From Scleroderma bovista (lineage: Eukaryota; Basidiomycota; Agaricomycetes; Boletales; Sclerodermataceae), in contig JAYMGJ010000398.1 of NCBI GenBank assembly GCA_037178675.1, positions 1 to 30,329 of the forward strand: DNA of 30,329 nt, written 5' to 3'. The notes under the pieces are model-generated. The model was given only the letters and a program-made list of their open reading frames with translations. It searched no databases and had not been told where the DNA came from. Positions 19,348-29,948 of the stretch are shown here, piece after piece (the stretch's first letter is position 1; each line of letters begins with the position of its first letter). The position numbers and the translations under genes are program-made.

Positions 19348-19772
19348 ATAATTAGCTTCCTGATATGATTGTTTGTTGTACTAAAATGTAATTCTGATGG
19401 TATGTAGTCCAAATTTGTTGGAAGTAGTTTGTAGTAGATACTATCCGAACGTGTGTTGTGCCGATGGGATGTAGTGCCGCTCGGCGAGCCCAAAGTCGAT
19501 TCCGGCATGATCACAATGATCCGGCTTGGTCAAGTGTAAACATTCAACAGGGCGGCACATTCATCATTCCGGCACAGTCAACACTCCGGCAGGATCGGCA
19601 TTCCAGCACTGCCCACCACGCACCCTCACTCGGACATGACCGGCAGAGCAAGAAGTATTCCCGGGGGCGGCCAACGCGCATCAAGATGGAACCTGTCGAC
19701 ACTGAAAATGATGAGAAGCTCACACGAGTTGCATCAGCCTTGAGGAGAAACTGTCGCCGATGAGTGGTCCAT
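19348..19772. other. Post-dioxygenase region: GTGCCG motifs and RGRP peptide fragment
   Basis: After about 100 bases of 3' flank, 19453-19480 repeats the 16-bp motif family of 15.6 kb. At 19540-19615 there are several 17-bp minisatellite units. At about 19623-19763 a plus-strand frame reads KKYSRGRPTRIKMEPVDTEN and, after DEKLT, RVASALRRNCRR before a stop. This has a clear coding character and an AT-hook-like RGRP core. Diverged copies of this peptide segment occur at 20395-20533 (plus) and 20985-20780 (minus). Confidence 0.55.
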
Positions 19773-20394
19773 ATGATGACTGTGCCGGACTGGTAATGGT
19801 GCCGGAGTGTTGACTGTGCCGGAGTGTTGACTGTGCCGGAGTGTTGATTCGGCCGGAGTGTTGACTGGGCCGGACTGATGATGGTGCCGAATGGTTGATT
19901 GTGCCGACGGAGTGTTGATTGTGCCGACCTGTTGACTGCCGGGATGTGGATCCTGCCGGAGTGTTGACTGTGCTGCAAGGTTGATTGTGCCGGAGTATTG
20001 ATTGTGCTGGCCTGTCAACATTACGGCAGAGTCAACACTGCGGCACAATCAACCCTCCGGCACAATCACCGTTCTGGCTCAACATTGTGGCAGAGTCAAC
20101 CCTGTGGCACAATCAACCATTCAGCACATTCATCATTCCGGCACAGTCAACAGTTCGGCACAATCAACAATTCGGCACTATCATCATTGTGGCACACATT
20201 GCCGGAAGCATCCTGACACACCACTACACAACAGCATGATTGATGCTAGATTAGTTCACGCTGCCAGAATTATAATTGTGCCGAACTGTTGAATCTGCCG
20301 GAATGATAAATGTGCCGCACAGTTACATGTGCCAGAGTACACAGCAATTGGTGATGTTCACTCCATGGATGCCATTGCCGTTGAGGCACCGCAT

Positions 20395-20533
20395 GCCTTC
20401 ACTCGGACAGAACCAGCAGAGCAAGAGAGATGTGATCGCAGCTATTCCCGCGGGTGGTCAACGCGGATCAAGTTGGAACCGACTGTCGACACTGAAAATG
20501 ATGAGAAGCTTGCATGAGGTGCATCAGCCTTGA
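20395..20533 (+). pseudogene. RGRP-type peptide fragment, copy 2
   Basis: It reads FTRTEPAEQERC, then SYSRGWSTRIKLEPTVDTEN, similar to the 19.6 kb copy. The RGRP core has changed to RGWS, and a stop follows DEKLA or its frameshifted equivalent. It looks like a piece of one exon, without a start or a splice context of its own. Confidence 0.45.
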
Positions 20534-20648
20534 GGAGAAACCGTCGCTGATGAGTGGTCCATATGCACACACCTGCAGAAGGAAGAAAAGTAGCTGGGGA
20601 GGAAGAGAAGTGTACCCAGTGCATGGAGAGAGATTTACTGTGTGCTGT

Positions 20649-20670
20649 CCAGGTCGAACACTCGACCTGG
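20649..20670. repeat. Palindrome tip: 9-bp stem, 4-base loop
   Basis: CCAGGTCGA, loop ACAC, TCGACCTGG. It continues outward as an imperfect stem through CTGCAGAAGGA...TCCTTCTGCAG to the conserved arms. GCTCGACCTGGACAG at 21489-21503 is a separate copy of half of this tip. Confidence 0.85.
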
Positions 20671-20779
20671 TTTTGCAGTAAGTCTCTCTCTTTGCACTGT
20701 GTACACTTGTCTTCCTTCCTAGCTACTTCAAATCCTTCTGCAGGTGCATATGGAGCACTCATCAGCAACAGTTTTTCCT

Positions 20780-20985
20780 CAAGGCTGATGCAGCTCGTGC
20801 AAGCTTCTCATCATTTTCAGTGTCGACAGTCGGTTCCAACTTGATCCGCGTTGACCACCCACGGGAATAGCTGCGATCACATCTCTCTTGCTCTGCTGGT
20901 TCTGTCCGAGTGAAGGCATGCGGTGCCTCAACGGCAATGGCATCCATGGAGTGAACATCACCAATTGCTGTGTACTCTGGCACAT
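20780..20985 (-). pseudogene. RGRP-type peptide fragment, copy 3
   Basis: Mirror copy of 20395-20533 in the right half of the palindrome. The frame stays open slightly longer (EKLARAASALRKNCC) before a stop at 20762. It also carries RGWS instead of RGRP, so copies 2 and 3 share a change and arose after splitting from copy 1. Confidence 0.45.
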
Positions 20986-21465
20986 GTAACTGTGCAGCAC
21001 ATTTATCATTCCGGCAGATTCAACAGTTCGGCACAATTATAATTCTGGCAGCGTGAACTAATCTAGCATCAATCATGCTGTTGTGTAGTGGTGTGTCAGG
21101 ATGCTTCCGGCAATGTGTGCCACAATGATGATAGTGCCGAATTGTTGATTGTGCCGAACTGTTGACTGTGCCGGAATGATGAATGTGCTGAATGGTTGAT
21201 TGTGCCACAGGGTTGACTCTGCCACAATGTTGAGCCAGAACGGTGATTGTGCCGGAGGGTTGATTGTGCCGCAGTGTTGACTCTGCCGTAATGTTGACAG
21301 GCCAGCACAATCAATACTCCGGCACAATCAACCTTGCAGCACAGTCAACACTCCGGCAGGATCCACATCCCGGCAGTCAACACTCAACACTGTCGGTCGG
21401 CACCATCATTAGTCTGGCCCAGTCAACACTCCGGCACCATTACCAGTCCGGCACAGTCATCATTC

Positions 21466-21931
21466 CAGCACAGTCCTACCTCAGAGCATGCTCGACCTGG
21501 ACAGCTTGTGCCGCAGTGTTGACTCTGCCATAATGTTGACAGGCCAGTACAATCAATACTCCGGCACAATCAACCTTGCGGCACAGTCAACACTCCGGCA
21601 GGATCCACATCCCGGCAGTCAACAGGCCGGCACAATCAACACTCCGTCGGCACCATCATTAGTCTGGCCCAGTCAACACTCCGGCACACTCAACCCTCTG
21701 GCACAGGCAACATTGTGGCCGAGCCAACACTGCGGCACAATCATCATTTCGGCACAATCACCATTCTGGCTCAACATTGCGGCAGAGTCAGCCCTCCGGC
21801 ACAATCAACCGTTCGGCACAATCATCATTCCGGCACAGTCAACATTCCAGCACAATCAACAATTCGGCACCATCATCATTGCGGCACACGCTGCTGGAAA
21901 CATCCTGACACGCCGCTACACAACAGCATGA
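21466..21931. repeat. Direct duplication of minisatellite and extra 17-bp units
   Basis: 21505-21710 repeats 21264-21465 in the same orientation, joined by a short segment that includes half of the palindrome tip sequence. 21711-21890 continues as clean 17-bp units such as CGGCACAATCAACCGTT and CGGCACAATCATCATTC. It ends with CACGCTGCTGGAAACATCCTGACACG, which also ends the array at 20195-20222 and its mirror. Confidence 0.8.
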
Positions 21932-22357
21932 TTGATGCAGTGAACTACGGCACATATGTTATAGCTAGCTGTTGCACCGGCACACAATGGTTTCTAGCTG
22001 CGGTAGTTGATTGTTATCAATGCCAGCAGTCGTGGAACTACGAGGACCATGGCCGGTAGGCCCATGTTTGCACATCTTCCCTTGGCAGATTTATATTTAC
22101 ATATTGGCCGAAGGGTGTTCATGCATGGCATTCAATTGCTGCTGGTGCATGGCTTTGCCATTGCGGCTACCAGCGAATCTATGTGCCACTGTCCATGACC
22201 CTCCCATTCCATCATCCATTCATTCCAAGGTATGCACCCCATAAATACCTTGCAGTTGCACCTTGTTTTTTCCACTAACAGCCACTTGATGATCCGTTTC
22301 AAATATGTCCTCTTTGCATACCATATAGCGGTATTTGATGCCGATGGTCAATGCCAA
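21932..22357. other. 3' flank of the transposase gene, no gene seen
   Basis: The first 80 bases keep loose GGCAC motifs. The rest has no repeats and no supported frame on the plus strand. On the minus strand a further small 3' exon of the transposase is possible, because its frame ends soon after a GTATGG donor-like site near 22380, but none could be placed. Confidence 0.35.
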
Positions 22358-25300
22358 TCATACACAACCAAGTCTACCATACATTTGACATTGCTTTGCT
22401 GCATAGCATGCTCTCCCCATCTCTCCGCTCATATTAGCCTCCTCCTTCTGATCTCTCCAAAGTGTTTCCCTATACGAAAGAAATTGTCTTGTCCATGTGG
22501 CTTCACATGTCAATAGTTTTACCTCTTCGTCCCACCTGTCTCGCAATGCTTTCGCCCTCAACCAATGCACCCGGTAAACTATACATGTCAGCTGGTGTTA
22601 ACATGAGGAGCAATCATCTTACATTCAGACATCCAATCATTGACCTCTGTATCCCGCGGCACATCCATTGTCCAAAACCAGGCCAAAGTGTCATCCCTAT
22701 GACCCCTTGCATTTGGGTCGGCAATGGTTGCACTGATCTTTAGGTCTTCTTTCCTCAACATTTGGTATCGGTTCAATGTGTTGCCACTTGCATTCAATGC
22801 TATCATTTGTTTCCGGCACCGACGATATATTGCCGCATGCCGCTGCACTTTCACATCGGCACTACCCACCTTCCCCCAGGCCCTCGTAGTCATATTGTAT
22901 GTCCCGGCATGTCTGACATCGGTCCGGAAGATGACTGCCTTGTGTGCCAGCGAAACCCTTAGTTCATGTAGAGCATCGTTGGCCTGACCTTCCCTCAATC
23001 GTAACTCCTGATCCACCATGGTTAAAAGCCCCAACCTATCGGCTTGCTGCATCCCCAGGTACGACGGCAAGGGCAGTACCACAGCATCCGAGTAGTTGGG
23101 ATCTTGTGGGTGGAATGTGTCTGAAAATACATCTTCACCATCACCTTCATCGATGTCCATTGTGGAAATGAGATTATCCAAGATGTCCTCATTCCAATCT
23201 TTGCCTAGAAATTGGGAAGCTGATTCACAGAGCCGATCAATTTGCATCTGCAGGTGGTCCTGCCGGCAGGCAATAGACAACCTTTGTGTTTCCGTCGCCC
23301 TTGCATGAATGTGGCGGACATCTATGGCCAAAATAATTTGTGATTCTTCAGCTTTCAATACCCTTGCCATCCATGTTGCTGCCCCACGCATACGACCATC
23401 CAGTCCCTGATTACTTATAATATCCATTTCGATTGACTTCGTTGTTTGAGCTGTCATATACGTCAAATTGGTTTGAAATCAGCCAAGCAAGTAAATACCT
23501 TTTTCCAGCTGCACCTCAAATATGTCCATTGATTTTGGATCAGTAGCCCTATTCTCCAAAGCCGATTTCTCTTGCTGTGCCCAAAGCTCATGCAACTTGA
23601 CCGGAACCCTTGTATCAAGCTCCGCAAATGCTCCTTCCGCGGACATCAGTGCCTCTTGAGCATTCTTCAATTTTCTTTTCAGGGAGATGGCTGTGCAATA
23701 TGTCGTTGGCATACTTCACCCAAAATCTGCAAGATATTGTGATACCACTCACGCATCCACACCATCTTTAAGAAGTTGTTGCCATTCCACGGGCCGATGG
23801 CGAAATGATGTTAAGAGAGGACCAGAGAGTCTCCATAATTTCACCATTGACGCGGCCTACACCAGAAATGAAATTGGGAGCATATCGGGTGAAACATTCT
23901 GCCTTGTGACCATGTACATGCCAGAGCCCAATGCTAGGTTGAATCCATAGCCCAGGTGGTAAGGATATAAAATTGTTTGCTTCTAGCCGGCACTTTAGGT
24001 TTTTGCTGTATTGGCAATTGATGTCATAAAAGGTTATGACTTTTTGTTGCGGATCCATCCCATGTTGCACGGCATGTGCCAGAGCATAATCCATATTTAC
24101 CTGCCTATCTTCCTGTTAGGGTGGAATGCATGCAACATGTCGGCACATACTGCTCTCCCTTCTGAAAGTCAACCATTGCATGGGGTACAAAGCATCCATG
24201 CCGTGCACATGCACACCCGCCAATTCCAGTAGATGCCAGCTGATTTCTTTTAGCATTTGCCTGGTTTACTGCTCGATGGTTGCTACAGTCAGATTTCTGT
24301 GAATTCCATTACAATGCTGAACCGTATTGTAAACATGTGCAATCACAAACCTCGACCCGGTTCAATGTTCCGGCCAGATAATCCTTATATTCCGGCATTG
24401 TAACCATGAATCCCATTCCGTCCATGAGCCAAACTTCATTAGCTGAATTCTTTGGCCGCATATGCTCGGCCTTGAAGTTTCCATCCATCACGATGGTCCT
24501 AGAATATTTCCACCTATATCATGCAGCTGCTCAATAAGTACAAGTAAAAATAAAACATTACTTACTCCGAGAGGTCTACATCTTCACTGGATGGAATGTT
24601 TACTCCTGGTTGTGGGCATGCCGGACAGAACAGCACCAATTCCCCCCTCTTGGGATCAGGAGATCCTGGATGAAAACCTTGCCATTTCAACAGCTTTAAC
24701 AGCCTCCACATCCTCGACACCCTGAGTAGCTCTCTGTATCTGTTCTTGGATCAGTGTTGGTGGTGTCATCGGGTCCTTAATATCATGCTTTGAACTCACC
24801 GGTACAAGGCCAGGAAATGCATTGGATGTGACTCGCCGAAGCTTGCTGTAATAATTCATGGCAGAGGTGCCGCACTCCACATTATCCATAATGAAGTCAT
24901 CCAATACTTGGAAGGTGAATACAGTCCTAGGTTCCTTTGTAGTTGCCGGGAAGAGTCCTGCTTTGACCAACTGCAAATGCGAAGCTCCTGCATCTGGACA
25001 GTTACAATACCTCACATCGCAAAAATGTACCCCAGATCTATGCACTACAGTTAGGCAAGACCTGTCTGTTCCTCCAGAAAGATGATGTGGTCTTGGTTGG
25101 TCCTGAATATCCTCCCATTCATCCTCAACATCACCAGCAATGTCCTCACCATCCATCCCGCCATTCGGACACGGATCCCCACCATGGCCGAGGTGTACCA
25201 CCAACCCAGCCTTCTAAATGAGTTGTTGCTGTATGCCATGTAGAATTGATGACTCACCAGTCGTAACGATGATTCCTCAAAGAATGTACCATTCCATTGG

Positions 25301-25833
25301 TCCACCCGGTGGAAGGGCCGCAACTTGTGTTCCTTTCTGCAACAGGAACTGCAGAGCAAGGGCCGGTGGATGCATTCGGCGCATCTGTACGTGCCATCTC
25401 CTTGACACAACATGCAGACCCTTGGGTGAGGGGGTGCCTCCATGTCCAGAAGGACCTGGAGGTACCTCTGCTTGTATGGCAACCATGCCAATAAGTAACT
25501 GTCCTATTATGCCTTCAGGAGGACATGGCAAGTGCAGGATCGGAATAAATCACACACCTGATTCTTTGACACACCTGTTCTCTTTCGGGGTGGAAGATCA
25601 TCCATGGAAATGTATGGCTGGCCATCATCTGGAAACAGTTGGGATTGTTCTAATCCTATAGATGCTGACTGGGTCGGAGTGTCATTTGAAGGAGCTTTTC
25701 CATGACGGGCCTTCTTTCGGGGCGTTGCCTTCACCATCTTATCAATAGATCCCCTCCTTGATTTGAATGCCTGCCATGTTACATGAACCACCGGAGTAGA
25801 GCTACCAGCAGGTTGTATCTTGGACTTTGCCAT
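22358..25833 (-). pseudogene. KDZ-family transposase with CxC2 cysteine cluster, one frameshift
   Basis: Ten exons: 25833-25556, 25498-25258, 25210-24800, 24744-24566, 24513-24351, 24296-24151, 24104-23753, 23690-23499, 23450-22623 and 22578-22358, about 1,000 residues. All phases agree except inside exon 7. Order: disordered basic N-terminus; cysteine cluster from about residue 120 (CMLCQGDGTYRCAEC, LCSSCC) with FHRVDQWNGTFFEESSLRL and CDVRYCNC, matching the CxC2 cluster linked to KDZ transposases; NRYRELLRVSRMWR and FCPACPQPGVN; then the RNase H-fold catalytic core with VMDGNF (Asp about 380), YDINCQ (Asp about 500) and NGEIMETLW (Glu about 564). The C-terminal part has LPLPSYLGMQQADRLGLL, REGQANDALHELRV and DPNARGHRDDTLAWFWTMDV. 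The enzyme cuts and moves the element's DNA. In exon 7 the frame ends at a TAA (23770-23768) after SPSARGMATT and resumes in another frame as NNFLKMVWM. The residues usual between them are missing, so a small deletion near 23775 has inactivated it. Confidence 0.9.
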
Positions 25834-26254
25834 GAGTGGTATCTGATGAGGAAATCCCTGCACAAAGTCTTTCCACATTGTATCTCACTGAAGCCTCATT
25901 GAAACAGCATGGACAGTGATCGGAAAGGGATCTTTGGATCTGCCGATTTGGATCTAGCTTTTGTAATATGGACTTGAAGATCAGGCACCAATGCAAAAAT
26001 CCCATATATGGTGGCCGCTACTGAATTAGATCCTAAGTTAAAGTCCGGAAATAGCTTGTTAGCTGCCGAACAACATAGCCGGCCCCAGAAGTAGCTAGCT
26101 CACCAATGGATTTTCCAAAAGAGGTCGGCGTGGAGGAATTGAACACTAATTGACATGGGAGAAACAATAGCTCGGGAATCCTTCAACAAAGTGTCCGGGA
26201 CTTCTCTAGCACAGCACCACTCAAAAAAGTATCTAAGTCTACTCAACATACAGC
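25834..26254. promoter_or_regulatory. Divergent region between transposase and HMG-like gene
   Basis: 421 bases between opposite start codons. Minus-strand sequence at 26005-25855 stays open and contains SDHCPCCFNEASVRYN, which could be an upstream transposase exon or a decayed zinc motif; it is not needed for the model. Near 26225-26254 CAAAAAAGTATC and the AACATACAGC before the ATG resemble a start context for the plus-strand gene. Confidence 0.4.
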
Positions 26255-28649
26255 ATGGCCCGCAGTCGTTCATCCAGCAGATCTATGGAGAATCCTGATA
26301 CAGAAGATGAGCAAGACCATTCTTCTGACTCGTCGGGCACAGAGGCACCACAAAATGTGGTAAAAACAAAACTCCGGGATGATGAGGTCGAGGTCCTTGA
26401 GGAAGCCTTGGAAGACTGGAAGGCAGCTGACAGCAACCAAAGGAAAGGTATGAAGAATGCCATGAAGGCAAAAATCAAAAATCTCCCTGCCAATAGCACA
26501 CTCAAAGGACACGAATGGGAGAAGAAAAAAAAAGTGCGCCCCATTTCCATAACTTCACATGGACTACTGATGCATCAGTGATATCAGGCAATTAAAAATT
26601 GGTTGTATAACCACAGCCGAGCCCGTGCCCAAAAGGCCCTAGTAAAGTATGGACGTAGGTGGACTGCCAGATCAGTCGTAATGAAGTCGAAGAAAAAAGA
26701 AATCGAAGCCAAATTCGAACGGGCCGGAATTGCCCAAGGAAGCACAGGCATGATTAAAGGCTACCAAAAGGCGGTGGGATGCATCATGGGGAAGCTCACC
26801 CAGGAGGAAAGGGATGCTGCGGCAAAGCAGGCTGATGAATGGAACGAGGAGCAGCCGCCGGCAGAGGTCCAGGCCGAGTAAGTTTGACATGTTATCTCGA
26901 CAATTATTCATCTGCAAACAGAATGGCCGAGACAAAAGGCCGACAATATGTCAAACAGTTTGCGCAGGAAATGTGGCGGCAGTGTGGGATGCGGGTGGTT
27001 GTGATGGCGGCATGGAAGGGCCGGAATGGTCAGCCCATGATGGGAATGTATGTCACTTCTCACTTGTGGTATTTGTATACTCACATTCACAGGCATGACT
27101 TTAATTCGGCATTGGGACAAGGGAAGACCTTTGCTGATTGGGACGACATCAAGCACCACTGGGATGCCTATGCACAGCAGGCCATAGGAGGGGAAGAACA
27201 CGATGATAGCGATGAAGATGCTGGGCCGACACTCTGCCGGAAGAAAGGGCAGAAGAGGCCGCAAACTGTTTTACCAACAATGGAAGATGGCACACCAATG
27301 ATTCCGATCATCCTCGATATGCAAGCATTGGAGAGAAAGGATGTTATGAGGACCTTTGTGACATGGCATTATCGTAAGTTCTTCTTTGTAAATAGACGGA
27401 GAATTGACCCCTTGCTGCAGGCAAGGCATGTGGCAAGCCAAGTGCCAGTGTTCCTTGGGCTGCCATACATGCAAAGACCAGTATCTACATTTCATCTGTG
27501 TACCTGCCGCGGCATTGGGAGTTCAAAGAGCCAACCTGGCTCACAAATCAGGAAGTTACAAAGGTACTGGAATTCTGGCGTGATAGGCAAGTGACAGATC
27601 CAGAAGATGTACTGACATTTCGCAAATGGAGAGATATGGATGGTGGATTACAAGATCCAGTATCAGATTGTGAGGACTCAGTGGCCGGAATGATAAGTGC
27701 AGCAAAGCCGCCCCTGAAAGGTTAGCTCTGAATACTTTTATCAACTTGTTTTGACTGGTTCAAAGAACCTGCGGCACGAGATGTGGAACTCGCAAGCAGT
27801 CGGAAGAGGCGGCGCACAATTGGTATGGATCTTTCAACCATGTTATGCAACCATTGACATGCATAAAAGAAGAGGCCCCAGAGGAGAGGGAGTCCAGTGC
27901 AACAAACAAAAACCAATGCCGGTCAAACCAGGATGATGGTACGCCCCATCCGTATTCCCAAGCATTTGATCCTCCTACATTTGGAACATCCCTGTCAGCA
28001 AGCCATACAACGCCCATTGAACAGCCTGGTCAGTTCCTTTGAATATTTTTGTTGTCAGAATATGAAGTTTATATATAGAGGATGACTCAGATGGACATAA
28101 TGCTAAGGAAAATGGTACGTGGGGCTTGGTTTTGTTATGCCGGTGGGACCATCTTGACGAAGAGCATCAGCGGCACTGATGGCACGGCAGCCGGCCGAAC
28201 CTAAACAGCAAGGTGGGTATTGGTCTCAATTACTTGGAAATGGCACGTATTCTCATATAAGAAAAAGCACATATGGATCCCAGCAACGTCAATGCTAATG
28301 GACTGATGAAGCCAAAGCCCCGGGTTAAAAAGAACACAGCCGATGCGCCAGTGGAATGTAAGTTTGCCTATTTCAATATCCATTTGAGCAATTCCGACAA
28401 ATGATAGTTGGTGAATTAACTATGCATTCCATTGGCAACACAAATGGGATGGAGGGTGGTCGATCAGGGGATGATGATGCCACACACTCTGGAGGCAAGG
28501 GGAAGCGGGCTGCCAGCACATGCCGGATTGCCAGGGCTCAACATGTCAATGCTGTTACCGGGCCTAGTCAACCGGAACGGCAAAGAAGGCGGCCAAAGCG
28601 GCCCGATGCCGATGTCCCTACACCCAGCCCAAAGAGACACCGCAAATAA
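26255..28649 (+). CDS. Basic KDZ-associated protein, possibly HMG-like
   Basis: Ten-exon model: 26255-26533, 26588-26877, 26922-27047, 27093-27373, 27421-27720, 27766-27822, 27882-28028, 28079-28114, 28268-28357 and 28408-28649, all phases consistent, 615 residues. The N-terminus is Ser-rich and acidic. A helical segment follows (VEVLEEALEDWKAADSNQRK; KNWLYNHSRARAQKALVKYG). Then come YQKAVGCIMGKL and EERDAAAKQADEWN, whose spacing of aromatic, Leu and Trp residues could be the divergent HMG domain reported with TET/JBP-carrying KDZ elements. YVKQFAQEMWRQCGMRVVV and YLPRHWEFKEPTWLTNQEV are strongly conserved-looking. The C-terminus has nuclear-type basic runs (SRKRRRTI, RQRRRPKRP, SPKRHRK). It is expected to be a nuclear DNA-binding partner of the element. 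It is divergent from the transposase. The HMG label is an inference; exons 8-9 are least certain, since the 153-base intron between them may hide another small exon. Confidence 0.7.
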
Positions 28650-28729
28650 TATACTTGTAGAATAATGCTATTGTCAAATCTGCCATGTCTTGTGCCGAAA
28701 GATTTTATTGCCACACTACTGTAACAAAA

Positions 28730-29948
28730 CTACAGCTTGGAGGGATCTAATACTACCACATCCTCAGGGTGATCGGGCTCAATTATGTCACCATTCTCGC
28801 CAAGTCGGGCTGACCTAGCCAACATATCCCGCACATTTGCCAACATCGCTCTCCGGCACATTTCCGATCTCCATAACCTGGCAGTGTCGAGCAACGTGTT
28901 TGCGTAATGAATGTAGGCCGCGATCATAGGGTGATCAAGGCCGGCATCAAGTGGGAGTAGGTCGGGCAAGTTCCTAGGAGGGACGGATGTAGCAACTTGC
29001 CTTGCAGAGGCCACTAGATGACAACTGATCAACTGATACTATGGATCAAGCCCAAGAGAGACTTACATGAAAGCGCATCACTCTGGAATGGATCCAAATG
29101 CTCATGCAATGCATTAATCCTGTCCACCATCTCAAAATATTCCACTGGATGATTGTTAAATACACATAATTCCTGCAGTAATACTGACTTACCATCCTCT
29201 GCATGCACGTGTTCCCAGAATTGTGCATGCGATCCAGATACAGCCTCAGGAGATGATTCTGCCTCCATTGGGGAGGTGGGAATCCGCTGGCTTGATGCCG
29301 GGCTAGATAGCGATGCCGGGCTCGATGGCGATGCCGGGAGCGATGGCGATGCCGGGCTGGATGGTGATGCCGGGCTGGATGGTGATGCCGGGACTGAGGA
29401 TGCCGGCATTGATGGGGATGACGTCCAATACGTGGCACGTGCACTGGAGAGGGCGGGATCCATGCGGCCATCGTGGGGGATGGCGACGGTGGCATCCATG
29501 CTTGCGGTTGGGTGCCTTGGGATGATGGCCAAACCGATGGGGTAGCTGGCATTGCTGCCGGGGGTGGCATTGATGCCTGCGACTGAATGGTGAGGGTAGA
29601 CGGCACATTGGATGAACTGGCAGCGATTGGAGGCAACAGTGGCATCCAAGCCTGGGATCTAGTCGTGGGGGTTGCTGCACGCATCTCGTGTGCTGAAGGG
29701 CCAGGGAGGTTGATCGGAGCTGATTGCGAGGGGGCCGGCAACTGATTGTTTGCCACTGTTGCTTGTCTGTTGCTGTCCCCAGACATTGCATCGTTGTTCC
29801 TCACAGACACATTTGTTTCACCTGTGTGCATCCCGTGGCGTGGGGGAGAGGGTGGCATCCAGTCCATGCTTGATGGCAGGCGTTCATCGACAATGGATGG
29901 AGGCGGGTGCCACACTGGCAGTGCAGGAATGGCTGATAACGATGTCAT
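28730..29948 (-). CDS. Proline/serine-rich protein of unknown function, transposon cargo
   Basis: Three-exon model: 29948-29432, 29393-29067 and 29013-28730, giving 375 residues. Introns run GTATTG...CATCCTCAG (39 bases) and GTAAGT...CATCTAG (53 bases), both at phase 1. Residues 1-170 are Pro/Met/Ser-rich with repeated QAWMPPSP-type phrases (SMDWMPPSP, QAWMPLLPP, QASMPPP, QAWMPPSPSP), probably disordered. Residues about 174-205 are SPASPS repeats encoded by an 18-bp tandem repeat. The last 150 residues are helical and acidic-basic (SHAQFWEHVHAEDGKSVLLQ; YIHYANTLLDTARLWRSEMC), ending DVVVLDPSKL. No family is recognised. It converges on the HMG-like gene with 80 bases between stop codons, which supports membership in the same element. 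An upstream exon is possible. Confidence 0.6.
29301..29393. repeat. 18-bp coding tandem repeat
   Basis: About five units of GATGCCGGG(C/A)(T/G)(G/C)GATGG(T/C), read on the minus strand as SPASPS. The period is a multiple of three, so length changes keep the frame of the proline/serine-rich protein. Confidence 0.8.

Larger units (their letters stand above)
19773..21465. repeat. Palindrome of about 1.7 kb built from 17-bp minisatellite
   Basis: The two halves are reverse complements around 20659/20660. For example, 19985-20239 pairs with 21327-21073, and 20276-20533 with 21036-20779. The outer parts are tandem 17-bp units, consensus CGGCACAATCAACACTC on the strand of the right half. The inner parts are the RGRP-type peptide fragment and about 100 bases of unique stem. 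Indels increase outward, and the pairing sum falls from 41319 at the centre to about 41238 at the edge. It lies exactly between the convergent TET/JBP and transposase genes. Confidence 0.85.

Noticed and set aside
19540..21900. CRISPR-like array
   Set aside because: Units are directly adjacent 17-mers without unique spacers, and the DNA is eukaryotic.
19544..21931. Several open frames of 70-147 codons rich in QSTLRH/GTIN phrases
   Set aside because: They are translations of the 17-bp minisatellite, which lacks stop codons on these strands. The same peptides recur in all frames because 17 is not a multiple of three.
25855..26005. Minus-strand SDHCPCCFNEASVRYN stretch as a separate zinc protein
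   Set aside because: Too short, with no start or splice context. It is at most an upstream exon of the transposase or a relic.
26839..26921. Extended N-terminus on the frame starting at 26839
   Set aside because: It reads through the intron GTAAGT...AAACAG in the wrong frame. The spliced join continues the upstream exon in phase.
29046..29430. His/Arg-rich C-terminus (CRHPQSRHHHPARHHHP) of a 300-codon frame
   Set aside because: It is an out-of-frame reading of the SPASPS repeat past a good splice donor. The spliced frame gives a sensible protein.
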